Numbered from the stretch's first letter, positions 27,520 to 36,996 are shown. The stretch: 52,355 nucleotides of DNA from an uncultured Bacteroidales bacterium (GCA_944326315.1 CALVDP010000012.1:1-52355), one strand, 5' to 3'. Made by a program: numbers and translations. The notes: generated by a model from the letters alone, not told the origin.

Positions 27520-27935
27520 GCCTCATCCGCAAGAATGCGCTCCGACTTGAGGGACCTCGCCTCGGGTTTCAGGTCCAGTTCCTTGTAAATGAATGCGTCA
27601 TCGAATCCGATACCCGCCGCATCCTTCTTGTCATTGCCGTAGTATAACTTGTCCAGATGCGCCCAGTAGATTGCCCCGAGGCACATCGGGCAAGGCTCGC
27701 AGGACGAATATATCTCGCATCCCGACAGATCGAATGTACCCAGCCTTGCCGCCGCCTTTCTTATGGCATTGACTTCCGCATGGGCAGTCGGGTCGCAGTC
27801 CGATGTGACCCGGTTGGTCCCTCCGGCTATGATCTCGCCGTCCCTGGCAATCACAGCCCCGAACGGGCCTCCCCCGTTCCTCACGTTTTCCTCCGACAGC
27901 CTTATGGCTTCTCTCATCAATTCATCTCTGGTCAT
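27468..27935 (-). CDS. guaD: Guanine deaminase (CMP/dCMP-deaminase fold)
   Basis: This 155-residue enzyme deaminates guanine to xanthine. The zinc and catalytic motif is complete: HAEV (H52, E54) and PCPMC (C82, C85). The length, the motif CPMCLGAIYWA, the stretch GFDDAFIYKELDL and the domain-swapped C-terminal tail ending DKVEY closely resemble Bacillus-type GuaD rather than tRNA adenosine deaminase TadA. It is last in a minus-strand series bcp, helicase fusion, guaD, with 45 bp between the helicase stop and its start. Its 3' end overlaps the convergent permease gene by 52 bp. Confidence 0.9.
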   Translation of the reverse strand: MTRDELMREAIRLSEENVRNGGGPFGAVIARDGEIIAGGTNRVTSDCDPTAHAEVNAIRKAAARLGTFDLSGCEIYSSCEPCPMCLGAIYWAHLDKLYYGNDKKDAAGIGFDDAFIYKELDLKPEARSLKSERILADEAYTAFREWAAKPDKVEY

Positions 27936-27980
27936 ACTCTCTATCGTTTATTGCCTCCCCTGCAAAAGTGGTTTTCAAAG

Positions 27981-30900
27981 TTACTGATTTTTCCGGAGAT
28001 CAGTTCCGTCCTGTCGGTTCCCGACAGTGCAGTCGTCTTCCCGCACCCCGACCCCAGTCATTAAAGAGAAATGCAGTCTCGGCAGAAGGACTTGTATATC
28101 AGTGCCCGCATCATGGCAAAACCACCAGACAATGGTATCCGCCTCCGCTCCCGACAATTCATACCCGGCATCACGCAGCCGCTGGCTTTCTTTATTGAAA
28201 GACTTGGAAAACTTCACCAATTCAATCCCGTTCCTGTCAAAGACTCTGCCGTCCCTGACAACAAGAAGGTCACCGCACATGTATTTGGCCACAATACTCT
28301 GTTTTTTGATGAAATCGTTAAGCCAAACGTATCTCAGGGATACCTCCATCAAAACCTCCTTCGGAGGATTATACACACCGTCATCATATTTCCGACGCAA
28401 TCCCTCAGCACCGTACTTGTCCAGAAAAGAAGTATTCAGATGGATATAAAGGTTCTCTTTCGCCCTTGTCATAGCCACATACAACACGCGGCGTTTTTCA
28501 TCCTTGTCCGGACATTCGTTGTCCAGCATAAGGAATACATTGTCAAACTCTTTGCCCTTCACTTTGTGTATGGTGGACACGAAAATTGCGGATGTGTCAT
28601 AATCAGCGAAATCATCCAGTCTGGATTCACTTACGAAGGTAAGGAAATCGGACTTGTATTTCTGATCCTTGTTCACGGATGCAAATGTATCGAGCAGTTT
28701 CAGACACAAGGTCAACTTTCCGCTCCGACTGTAACGGTCCTTCAACGCAGACCTTGCCTTCATCCATGTCTCCTCATCTATTACCGCACCTGTATCCTGG
28801 GACAAGACTTCGTTTATGAAAAATCTCATCTCCACGAGCCTGGCCAGGTTGAAGCCGTAATCTGACTGGATCAGGCAGGCCGGCAGACCGTTCTTCTGCA
28901 GAAGTCCGGCAACCGTCAATGCCTCATTGTTCGTCCGGGTCAGGACAGCCACAGTACCAGCAAGGCGTTTCTCCATTATGCTGCGCACAAGAGGCATTTC
29001 CAGATGCCCGCAGGAATATTTCACTATCTCCAGTTCACCGACAACATTACGCTTTGGTATCACCGTATGTTCTTTAAGCCTGTGGCTGAGACTGCCGGCG
29101 AACTTCTCCGTAAATTCAACAAGATTCTTGCAGCTTCTGTAATTCTCCGGCAGTTCATACTTGACGGCATCCGGCAGCCCGAGCAAATGTTCCATATATT
29201 CAGAGCTTGAGCCCCTGAACTCAAAAATATTCTGGTCATCGTCCCCGACAGCGATCACTCGCATATCCTCATTCCTGTCAATCAAGGCCTTCACCAGTGC
29301 ATATTCTTTTTTATTCATGTCCTGAGCCTCGTCTATGACAAGAACAGTCCTGGTAATCCTGCTGATATCAACCTCATCCGCTCTGATCATCTCCAGGGCT
29401 TTCTCCTCGACTGTGTCCGACTGCTCCCTTGAGCCCTCCTGCCCGAGAAGGTCGAAACAATAGGAATGGAATGTCTTGATCTCCACGAAAGATGCAGCAT
29501 TGCCTATCAGACCGCACAGCCGGCTTTTGAATTCCGTAGCGGCTGCTCTCGAGAATGTAAGCATAAGAAGCTGCTCATGCTTCACTTCTTCCATCATGAG
29601 TAGGGATGCCAGCTTGTGCACAAGTATCCTGGTCTTGCCACTGCCCGGTCCGGCCGCCACCACAATATATCTGGAAGACTTGTCATTGATTATCTTCAGC
29701 TGCGAAGGGGATAGCTCGCCGAAAATCTTCATGAATTTGGCAGGTGTGATATTCATGGATATCTCCTTACGTCTGTCATGGAAATACTTGTTCAGGAAGA
29801 ACGGATAGGACATGTGGAAATAGTCCTCAACGAACTGCAGGGCTTCCTTGTAGTCATCTATCATCTTCCTGGCATACTCCCCCACTATGTGTATCTGCTG
29901 AATCTTGTTCTCGTAAAACTCCCCGAGAGCCTTGTAATCCTCAAGTCTGTATTTCCTCTTGTTGTCGCGCTCAAGCCTCTCTATTGTCATGGCATTGTAG
30001 ATGACAAGGAAGCCGCCTTCTATCCTGAGGGACCCGATTCTGGACAGATAGAAAAGGGCATCCTCCACATCCTCTGAAACGACATCGGGAGAGCTGTCCG
30101 TCACGGATCTCATGTAGGCGTCCCGTATTTCCACCAGGGAAAATTCCACTACCCCGCTTGTCTGTGCCGTCGGGTCTCCGGCGAAAATGCCCTGAAGATA
30201 CTCCAGAATGAATACCGCCAGCTTCTGTCTCCTGGCTATACCGGCCCTTATATTGTCTGCCGGCGCCATTGCCTTGACCCACACGACATTCTTGTTGTTT
30301 GGTATTCCGTCTTTCTTGACCAGGCCTTCAATAGACCACAGATTCAATATGGTCCTCATGTTCCTGGAGTTGAAATTCTTCACACCTTCAGTCTCAGCTC
30401 CTGCATTTAACTTCCTGACATCCAGCCGGCTTCCGTTTTCGCATAGAAAGCCGGACAGGAAATTTTCTATCGGGATGAACTGTCTCAGTATCTGCATCGG
30501 CCTGGTCCTGCTTTCATCCTTGCTGAAATAAGCCGAAATATCTTTGGTATCCGCTAAAATTTTCTCTTCCCGGAACACATTTATGATATGAACAACCTCC
30601 TCTCGCTTGATACCGAGTCTGTCGCTGATATAATCTACCCTGGATTCCGCCTCATCCGACATGGACGCCTTGCGGCTCCGTTCGGCTATCAAACTTCTTA
30701 TGATCCTTATGGCATTTGTCTTCTGTTCTCCGCGAAACCTGTCGGAAATATTGATTCTGTCGATGACTTCCTGTGCATTGCGTGCCAGTATGCCTGTCGC
30801 ATATATTCTCGGCATGTTCTGGCCTCTTTTCAGATAACCTGCCTGCTCCAACCAGGCAATCGCGGTCCTCACCCTCGTCTCAATATCAGAGACACTATCG

Positions 30901-32909
30901 TCCCAACCTGCCTGACGGGCTATCTCAAGTGCTGAATTTGAGATTCTCGACCTGAAACGGGAAAGATCCTTGACAGCCTTCCAGATCTGCTGTATCTCTT
31001 TGATGGTCATCTTGGTCTGATTCAACAGGATGAAATGCCTGGACAGATCCTCGTCATTGAAAAGGATGTAGCAGTCCGCATCCATATCCGCATTTCTCCC
31101 TGCCCTGCCGGCTTCCTGGACATAATTCTCCAGAGAATCCGACACCTCGAAATGCACGACCAGTCCGACATCACTCTTGTCAACCCCCATCCCGAATGCA
31201 GAAGTAGCGACAATTATCCGAACTTCACCTGACATGAAAGCATTCTGGTTTTCAATCTTCTCATCCGGTGTCATCCTGCCGTGGAAGGCTTTAGCCCCAA
31301 ACCCGTCCCTGTTCAGTCTGGAGGCAATGTCCTTAGCCTTCCTTGTTCTGGACACATATACTATTGTCGGACAGTCTTTTTCTTCCAGCAAACGTCTCAA
31401 AGCCGCATATTTCTCCTCATCATTGGCTTCCGGCAACACTGTATAATGGAGATTCGGTCTAGACACGGCAGTCGTGAACAACTGAAGGTCAAGTCCCAGC
31501 ATAGTCTTGAAATAATTCCTAATGTCTTCGATGACCTTTGGTTTCGCCGTGGCAGTAAAGCATGAAACAGGGATGCTTTCCTGAAGGTTTTTCTTCTTCT
31601 GGACAGACCCGATGAATTCTGCGATATAAAGGTAGTCCACCCTGAAATCCTGTCCCCACGAAGAGAAGCAGTGTGCCTCATCTATGACAAATCTGGCAAT
31701 CTTGCGTTTGAGAATCATCCTCTCGACTGACGGAGACCTCAAAGATTCCGGAGAAATATACAGAATGGAAGCCGAACCATTCTCGACGCGTTCAAAGGAT
31801 TTGGCCCGCTCTATGGGATCAAGCATTCCGTTTATCGTCACTGCCTCAGTAATGCCTTTGGCTTCAAGATTGTCCACCTGGTCTTTCATAAGCGACTGCA
31901 ATGGCGAGATAACAACCGTAAGCGCAGACATGTTTTCTGCTGCCATCAGGGCCGGAAGTTGGAAAGTGAGGGACTTTCCTCCACCTGTCGGAAATACGGC
32001 CAGCAAGGATTTGTTCTCCACCGCAGCTCTTACGGCCTTCTCCTGCAAAGGATCACCATTGTAAGAGCGGAAAGACCCGAAGCCGAACCAGCGCTTCAAG
32101 CCGACATGCACATCCATAAATCTGTCACAATACGGGCAACCCTGCATACAAGGGGCAGACCTGAGCCTGAACATTATCCTCTCCACCTCCGGATAATTCC
32201 GCAGCACCCATGGAGGGGTGATGGACCTTTCAGCCAGATGATCATCCATCACATTTATCAAGGCTATGGCGTATGCCAGAGCTACTGGGTTCGAAGAGGC
32301 CATCCCGGAGATATCCGCGTGGGAACATATCTTGCCGTCCAACCTCGTATGGACAAGCCTGGATATTTCCCTTGCCGGCATATCCGACTGGAAAAGTCTG
32401 GATACAAGACCCAATGAAGAAGTTCTTCGCAGGCCGGGATACCTGACAAAACTGAAAAAAGCCACGAATTCCTTCCTGTCGCCCAGAAGCCGGTAATATA
32501 TTTCCTGCAAGTCTTCATCCATTCCCAGGAATGCGGACACCTCATCATTGAAAAGGTTCATCGCCTTCCTTGAATCGTTAAGAGGATTGTTAAGGTCATC
32601 TGTCTGGAGCTTGTCATCCTTCAAGAGGGCATGATACGGCTTTTTCGGGAACAGCAGAGGAGACAGATACAGCGTATCTATGGCCCGTCCCGTGAAACGT
32701 CCCGAAAGATCTTCCAGTCTGTCCAGATACCTCAAGTCATGCCGCAAGATATTGTGGCCGCAGATATAGTCCGCACCGTCAAGGAAAGCGGAAAAGTCCG
32801 ACATGGAACAGCCATGGTAAGCCCTGCCATCGGACCGCACCGCGCCGATATCAAGCACCTTCCCGTTCTCCGGTCCGACTTCGGTATCTATAAACGCGAC
32901 AATACTCAT
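27981..32909 (-). CDS. Exonuclease-RecQ-UvrD fusion helicase
   Basis: This 1642-residue three-part DNA repair protein is unusually large. Residues 1-130 form a DnaQ-like DEDD exonuclease fold (FIDTE at 6-10, GHNILRHDLRYL at 51-62). A CxxxCxxC motif (PCMQGCPYCDRF) follows at about 266. A RecQ-type SF2 helicase spans about 285-640, with Walker A TGGGKS at 308-313, DEAH at 410-413 and a motif VI region YVQEAGRAGRNADMDADC. Winged-helix-like segments fill 650-1050. A UvrD/Rep-type SF1 helicase spans about 1070-1570, with GPGSGKT at 1087-1093, DEAQD near 1193, GDDDQNIFEFRG, STIHKVKGKEFD and YVAMTRAKENLYIHL. The classical RecQ four-cysteine zinc domain is not evident. It lies 36 bp after bcp. Confidence 0.92.
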   Translation of the reverse strand: MSIVAFIDTEVGPENGKVLDIGAVRSDGRAYHGCSMSDFSAFLDGADYICGHNILRHDLRYLDRLEDLSGRFTGRAIDTLYLSPLLFPKKPYHALLKDDKLQTDDLNNPLNDSRKAMNLFNDEVSAFLGMDEDLQEIYYRLLGDRKEFVAFFSFVRYPGLRRTSSLGLVSRLFQSDMPAREISRLVHTRLDGKICSHADISGMASSNPVALAYAIALINVMDDHLAERSITPPWVLRNYPEVERIMFRLRSAPCMQGCPYCDRFMDVHVGLKRWFGFGSFRSYNGDPLQEKAVRAAVENKSLLAVFPTGGGKSLTFQLPALMAAENMSALTVVISPLQSLMKDQVDNLEAKGITEAVTINGMLDPIERAKSFERVENGSASILYISPESLRSPSVERMILKRKIARFVIDEAHCFSSWGQDFRVDYLYIAEFIGSVQKKKNLQESIPVSCFTATAKPKVIEDIRNYFKTMLGLDLQLFTTAVSRPNLHYTVLPEANDEEKYAALRRLLEEKDCPTIVYVSRTRKAKDIASRLNRDGFGAKAFHGRMTPDEKIENQNAFMSGEVRIIVATSAFGMGVDKSDVGLVVHFEVSDSLENYVQEAGRAGRNADMDADCYILFNDEDLSRHFILLNQTKMTIKEIQQIWKAVKDLSRFRSRISNSALEIARQAGWDDSVSDIETRVRTAIAWLEQAGYLKRGQNMPRIYATGILARNAQEVIDRINISDRFRGEQKTNAIRIIRSLIAERSRKASMSDEAESRVDYISDRLGIKREEVVHIINVFREEKILADTKDISAYFSKDESRTRPMQILRQFIPIENFLSGFLCENGSRLDVRKLNAGAETEGVKNFNSRNMRTILNLWSIEGLVKKDGIPNNKNVVWVKAMAPADNIRAGIARRQKLAVFILEYLQGIFAGDPTAQTSGVVEFSLVEIRDAYMRSVTDSSPDVVSEDVEDALFYLSRIGSLRIEGGFLVIYNAMTIERLERDNKRKYRLEDYKALGEFYENKIQQIHIVGEYARKMIDDYKEALQFVEDYFHMSYPFFLNKYFHDRRKEISMNITPAKFMKIFGELSPSQLKIINDKSSRYIVVAAGPGSGKTRILVHKLASLLMMEEVKHEQLLMLTFSRAAATEFKSRLCGLIGNAASFVEIKTFHSYCFDLLGQEGSREQSDTVEEKALEMIRADEVDISRITRTVLVIDEAQDMNKKEYALVKALIDRNEDMRVIAVGDDDQNIFEFRGSSSEYMEHLLGLPDAVKYELPENYRSCKNLVEFTEKFAGSLSHRLKEHTVIPKRNVVGELEIVKYSCGHLEMPLVRSIMEKRLAGTVAVLTRTNNEALTVAGLLQKNGLPACLIQSDYGFNLARLVEMRFFINEVLSQDTGAVIDEETWMKARSALKDRYSRSGKLTLCLKLLDTFASVNKDQKYKSDFLTFVSESRLDDFADYDTSAIFVSTIHKVKGKEFDNVFLMLDNECPDKDEKRRVLYVAMTRAKENLYIHLNTSFLDKYGAEGLRRKYDDGVYNPPKEVLMEVSLRYVWLNDFIKKQSIVAKYMCGDLLVVRDGRVFDRNGIELVKFSKSFNKESQRLRDAGYELSGAEADTIVWWFCHDAGTDIQVLLPRLHFSLMTGVGVREDDCTVGNRQDGTDLRKNQ

Positions 32910-32945
32910 CCCTGCCCCGATTTCGTGAAGAATACAGAGAAAGGG

Positions 32946-33392
32946 TCACCCGAGTATCTGGGCTGCGTGATTCTTGGTGTCCACCTTGTCTATGACACGT
33001 TCGACCGTGCCGTCCGGAGCTATGATGAATGTCTTGCGTATGGTCCCGACAGTCACCTTGCCGTACATCTTCTTCTCTCCCCATGCGCCGAAAGCCTGAA
33101 GCATCTCAGTAGACGGATCCGAGAGAAGCGTAAAAGGAAGAGAATATTTATCCTTGAATTTCTGATGGGATGCCTGGCTGTCCTTGCTCACTCCGAAAAT
33201 CTCATAGCCTGCATCCTTCAGGGCAGTAAAATTGTCCCTGAGGCTGCATGCCTCCGCGGTGCATCCGGGGGTATTGTCCTTGGGATAGAAATAAATCACG
33301 GCTTTCCGGCCTTCGATATCTTTCCATGTTACCGTACGTCCATCCTGGTCCACGACCTGGAAATCCGGGACCTTGTCACCTGCTTTCAACAT
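32946..33392 (-). CDS. bcp: Thioredoxin-dependent thiol peroxidase (Bcp/PrxQ)
   Basis: This 148-residue atypical 2-Cys peroxiredoxin reduces hydrogen peroxide and organic hydroperoxides using thioredoxin. The peroxidatic C44 lies in the universal TPGCTAEAC motif, and the resolving C49 is five residues on, as in PrxQ. The length is normal. It is the first gene of the minus-strand group, with the repair helicase starting 36 bp downstream. The pairing of a peroxidase with a DNA-repair helicase suggests a shared role in oxidative damage, but that is inferred from position alone. A -7-like TAAATTTG is at 33426-33419. Confidence 0.95.
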   Translation of the reverse strand: MLKAGDKVPDFQVVDQDGRTVTWKDIEGRKAVIYFYPKDNTPGCTAEACSLRDNFTALKDAGYEIFGVSKDSQASHQKFKDKYSLPFTLLSDPSTEMLQAFGAWGEKKMYGKVTVGTIRKTFIIAPDGTVERVIDKVDTKNHAAQILG

Positions 33393-33418
33393 ATTTCTGA
33401 TGATTTTGATACATTTTT

Positions 33419-33426
33419 CAAATTTA
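33419..33426 (-). promoter_or_regulatory. -7 element (TAAATTTG) for bcp
   Basis: Minus-strand TAAATTTG at 33426-33419 lies 26 bp before the bcp ATG. A TTTTTG stretch directly abuts it and no TTTG is found at the normal 19-21 bp, so confidence is limited. Confidence 0.35.
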
Positions 33427-33441
33427 CAAAAATTTTATCAT

Positions 33442-33449
33442 TAATTTTG
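33442..33449 (+). promoter_or_regulatory. -7 element (TAATTTTG) for the SGNH hydrolase
   Basis: TAATTTTG at 33442-33449 would start transcription near 33456, just at the edge of the 12-bp repeat array, making that array essentially the whole 5' leader. No -33 element is clear. Confidence 0.4.
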
Positions 33450-33458
33450 GGTCTCAAG

Positions 33459-33506
33459 ACAACAAACACAACAACAAACACAACAACAAACACAACAACA
33501 AACACC
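33459..33506 (+). repeat. Four tandem 12-bp repeats (ACAACAAACACA) in a 5' leader
   Basis: Three perfect copies of ACAACAAACACA and a fourth with one change (final A to C) run without interruption from 33459 to 33506. The array ends 8 bp before the ATG of the SGNH hydrolase gene. It contains no G or T on the plus strand, so it would make an unstructured A/C-only leader, a context that favours ribosome access in a phylum that does not rely on Shine-Dalgarno sites. Copy number could vary by replication slippage. Confidence 0.9.
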
Positions 33507-33514
33507 ACATTCCG

Positions 33515-34603
33515 ATGAAGCACTTTATAACTGTAGCCTTGCTGACGGCATGCCTGTCTGCAGCTGCGCAGACGGGAGGCAACGGGGACTTCTCCTTTAC
33601 CGAAGCTTCCGAACTCAACCTGACAGGCAAGATATTGCCGGACACTCCGAATCCGTACCACCGGGTAGATACATGCGTGTACAAAGGCTTCACCTCAGGA
33701 GAGAACGAGCAAGTGAGATGCTCCGCCGGACTCGCCGTGCTTTTCAGGACCGATTCGCCGGTGATATCCGTGAAGGCCGAATACGGGTACTACAACACGG
33801 CTCCGAACACCATGGGTATCGCCCTCCGGGGCTTCGACCTGTATATCAGGAAAGACGGAGTGTGGACATATGCCGCATCCAAAGTAGGGAATCCGACCAG
33901 GCCGGACGATAACATCGTGCTTATAAACGGCATGGACGACAGCGTCAAGGAATGCATGCTGTACCTTCCGATATACAGCGAGATGTATTCTGTGAAAATC
34001 GGGGTGACAAGCGGCTCCATGATCGAGAGTCTTGCATCCCCGTTCAGGCACAGGATAGCCATATTCGGCTCCAGCTTTACCCAGGGTATAAGCATCAGCC
34101 GTCCCGGCATGTCTTACCCAATGCAGTTCATGAGGGACACAGGGCTTCAGATACTCAGCCTGGGATGCAGCGGGAACTGCAAGATGCAGCCATATTTCGC
34201 AGATGTGCTTGCGGATGTGCAGGCTGACGCCTTCCTGTTCGACGCCTTTTCGAATCCCGATGCTACAATGATACAGGAACGGCTTTTCCCTTTCATAGAA
34301 AGGATGCGTGAGGCACACCCAGGCATTCCGCTCATATTCATGCAGACGATATACCGCGAAAGCAGGAACTTCAGCCTGACGAACGACATGAAGGAACAGG
34401 CCAAGATGGACATGGCGGCAAAACTGATGGCAGAAGCCGTCCGGAAATACGATGACGTCTATTTCATCATACCTGACACCGGAGACGATGCACGGGAAAG
34501 TTCCGTGGACGGCACTCATCCTTCCGATATGGGGTACATGGCCTGGGCTCGGTCTATCGAAAAGCCGGTATTGAAAATCCTGAAAAAATACGGAATCAGA
34601 TAA
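33515..34603 (+). CDS. Secreted SGNH/GDSL hydrolase with GxDLY N-terminal domain
   Basis: This 362-residue exported esterase/acylhydrolase candidate has a signal peptide MKHFITVALLTACLSAAAQ. The N-terminal beta domain carries the GFDLY motif (about 109-113) that defines the GxDLY family, found before SGNH domains. The catalytic domain (about 175-360) has FGSSFTQG (Ser 187 by position), GCSGNCKM, and the terminal D332-x-x-H335 of DGTHPSD. The usual GDS block reads GSS here. Such proteins probably remove ester groups such as acetyl from glycans, but the substrate is unknown. It is a single gene, divergent from bcp and convergent with rnr, whose stop is adjacent. Confidence 0.88.
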   Translation: MKHFITVALLTACLSAAAQTGGNGDFSFTEASELNLTGKILPDTPNPYHRVDTCVYKGFTSGENEQVRCSAGLAVLFRTDSPVISVKAEYGYYNTAPNTMGIALRGFDLYIRKDGVWTYAASKVGNPTRPDDNIVLINGMDDSVKECMLYLPIYSEMYSVKIGVTSGSMIESLASPFRHRIAIFGSSFTQGISISRPGMSYPMQFMRDTGLQILSLGCSGNCKMQPYFADVLADVQADAFLFDAFSNPDATMIQERLFPFIERMREAHPGIPLIFMQTIYRESRNFSLTNDMKEQAKMDMAAKLMAEAVRKYDDVYFIIPDTGDDARESSVDGTHPSDMGYMAWARSIEKPVLKILKKYGIR

Positions 34604-36943
34604 TCATTTCTTCATTCGGGCCTTGCGTTTTTTTGAGGCCTTGATATCATTGCGGATCTTTTCCTTACGCGCTGCCTTACGGGCGGCGCGCTCCGTTTTC
34701 ACGGCATCCATATCCTGATCGTCAAGCTTCTCCTCAAGCCCCGTCTCTACAAGTTCGTAGTCAAGCAGCTTCTGTTCGAGATTCGCCTTCTTCACACGGA
34801 TCTTCACCGGGTCGCCGAGATTGTAAACGGTCTTTGAGCTGCGGCCCACGATCCGGTACCGTTCCTCGTCGAATTCATAGAAATCTGACCTGATATCTCT
34901 CAGAGCCACCATGCCCTCGATCTTCGTCGGCTCGATCTCGACATACATACCCCAGTCGGTCAGTCCGGATATGTGCCCCTCGAACTCATATCCCACCTTG
35001 TCCTGCATGAATTCCACAAGCTTGTACTTCACGCTCGAGCGCTCCGCTTCGGCTGCGACGACTTCCCTTTCGGACGCATACTTGCAGAGACCCTCGTAAT
35101 AGTCCTTTTTCTGCGACGGTGCCCCGTCAAGATACATGGCGAGAAGCCTGTGCACCATCATGTCCGGATACCGTCTGATCGGAGAGGTGAAATGAGTGTA
35201 ATACTTGAATGCCAGCCCGTAATGTCCGATATTGTCCGTACTGTAACGGGCCTTGGCCATTGTCCTCAGCGACAGTAGTTCGATAGCGTTGAACTCAGGC
35301 TTGTCCTTGGCCTCGGAGAAAAGATGATTCAACTCCTTGGATATCTCCTTGCCATTGTTCATCTGGCCGAGGGTATAGCCGAAATTCCCGACAAAACCGC
35401 GAAGATTCTCCAGCTTGTCCTGGTTCGGCTCGTCATGTATCCTGTATACAAATGTCTTGGCGGCGGATTTCCGGCCCTTGCCGCAAGCCTCCTTGCAGTT
35501 TGTGGCGACGAACTCTGCCACGCAGCGGTTTGCAAGCAGCATGAATTCTTCTATGAGCCAGTTGGCTTCCCTGGTCACCTTCTGGTATACATTTATCGGG
35601 CGCCCTTTCTCATCCACTTCCACCTTCATCTCAGGACGCTCGAAGCTGATCGCTCCGGATGCAAAACGTCTCTTCCTGAATTTGGATGCAAGCGAATGGA
35701 GGGTGAGAAGCGCTTCCTTGATGCTGTCCGGGACCGGTTTTTCCTGGCCTTCCAGGCCGAATGCATAGGAGTTCTTCATTGCAGTCTTGCCGTCATCAAG
35801 TATTTCCTGGGCATTCTCATACGCAAACCTGTAATCCGACTTGATGACTGTCCTGCCGAACCACCGTGCGTCCACCCTTGCAAGCGGAGTGATCTCGAAA
35901 ACGGCGGAAAAGCAGAGCTTCTCCTCATCAGGACGCAGAGAGCACAGCTTGTTGGACAACTTCTCCGGAAGCATCGGCACTGTCCTGTCCACAAGGTAGA
36001 CGGAAGTACCTCTGTTCCTGGCCTCCTCATCCACGACAGTTCCCGGTTTCACATAATATGTGACATCTGCTATGTGTACGCCGACCTCGTAATTGCCGTT
36101 GTCCAGTTTCCTGAAAGACAGTGCATCGTCAAAATCCTTGGCATCTGCAGGGTCAATGGTGAATGTCGTGACTCCTCTGAAATCACGCCTGCCCTTGAGG
36201 TCTTTCTCTGTTATCTTGTCCGATATGGCATCTGCAGCATTCTCCACTTCCGGCTCGAAGCGGTAAGGAAGGGAGTATTCTGCAAGTATGGCATGCATCT
36301 CGGTGTCATTCTCTCCCGGCTCGCCAAGGACATCCACCAGGTGGCCAACAGGTGCAGGTTCGTTCTTCTCCCAATGGTCCACAAGGGCGGCGACTTTCAT
36401 ACCGGCCTTCGCGGAAAGCTCTTTTCTGGCATTGTCCACAGTCTCGTAGACTCCCACGACAGAATAGCTTCCGTCTCCCATTTTCTTCAGGGAGCCTGTC
36501 CTGTCCGGCATTTCTTCCGGATTCCCGGTGCATCCGATGCGCTGCTTCCTGTTCTTGAATCCTACAGGAGCCGCCCCGATGACAGGAATGACAATATCGT
36601 AAGGCATCACCCGGCTTTCCATGAGCACCCAGGCCTGGTCACCGACAATATGCAGGATACCGACAAATGGCTTGCGGGAACGTTCCACGATTTCGACTAC
36701 CACGCCTTCGCGTCTCTGCCGGTCTGTCTTCTCCCGGGTCACAGAGACCTTGACGATATCCCCGTTGAGTGCGCCGTGTGTCTTGGAGGCCTTGACGAAG
36801 ACGTCGTCGTCCTCTCCGTCCACTATCACGAAAATATAGCCTTCCCTTGTCATCTGCACCTTTCCCGTAAGGACCGGTGCCGGCTTTTTCTCTTTCTTTT
36901 CCTTCTTTTCTCCCCTGTTTCTTCTACGGTTCCTGTCAGCCAT
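34604..36943 (-). CDS. rnr: Ribonuclease R
   Basis: This 779-residue 3'-to-5' exoribonuclease degrades structured RNA and acts in RNA quality control. The order is typical: a basic N-terminal tail (NRRRNRGEKKEKKEKKPA), two cold-shock domains (about 25-220), the RNB catalytic domain (from about 250, with metal-binding aspartates in DPADAKDFDDA at 264-274), an S1 domain (about 640-725, EGHISGLTDWGMYVEIEP), and a Lys-rich C-terminal tail. It reads away from gpmI across a 629-bp region filled by the promoter-like repeat array. I see no clear promoter for rnr itself there. Its stop abuts that of the convergent SGNH gene. Confidence 0.95.
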   Translation of the reverse strand: MADRNRRRNRGEKKEKKEKKPAPVLTGKVQMTREGYIFVIVDGEDDDVFVKASKTHGALNGDIVKVSVTREKTDRQRREGVVVEIVERSRKPFVGILHIVGDQAWVLMESRVMPYDIVIPVIGAAPVGFKNRKQRIGCTGNPEEMPDRTGSLKKMGDGSYSVVGVYETVDNARKELSAKAGMKVAALVDHWEKNEPAPVGHLVDVLGEPGENDTEMHAILAEYSLPYRFEPEVENAADAISDKITEKDLKGRRDFRGVTTFTIDPADAKDFDDALSFRKLDNGNYEVGVHIADVTYYVKPGTVVDEEARNRGTSVYLVDRTVPMLPEKLSNKLCSLRPDEEKLCFSAVFEITPLARVDARWFGRTVIKSDYRFAYENAQEILDDGKTAMKNSYAFGLEGQEKPVPDSIKEALLTLHSLASKFRKRRFASGAISFERPEMKVEVDEKGRPINVYQKVTREANWLIEEFMLLANRCVAEFVATNCKEACGKGRKSAAKTFVYRIHDEPNQDKLENLRGFVGNFGYTLGQMNNGKEISKELNHLFSEAKDKPEFNAIELLSLRTMAKARYSTDNIGHYGLAFKYYTHFTSPIRRYPDMMVHRLLAMYLDGAPSQKKDYYEGLCKYASEREVVAAEAERSSVKYKLVEFMQDKVGYEFEGHISGLTDWGMYVEIEPTKIEGMVALRDIRSDFYEFDEERYRIVGRSSKTVYNLGDPVKIRVKKANLEQKLLDYELVETGLEEKLDDQDMDAVKTERAARKAARKEKIRNDIKASKKRKARMKK

Positions 36944-36996
36944 AATCTGATATTTTAATTCTGCTATCCTTTATTCGTCGTCTTCCGGGAAGTGGC

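Noticed and set aside
33515-34603. SGNH hydrolase as part of the bcp or rnr operon
   Set aside because: It is on the opposite strand to both, with its own leader and -7 element.
35324-36958. 544-codon open frame antisense to rnr
   Set aside because: It lies wholly opposite a conserved gene with all RNase R motifs. The translation is His/Leu/Cys-rich without any family pattern, which fits a codon-bias shadow.
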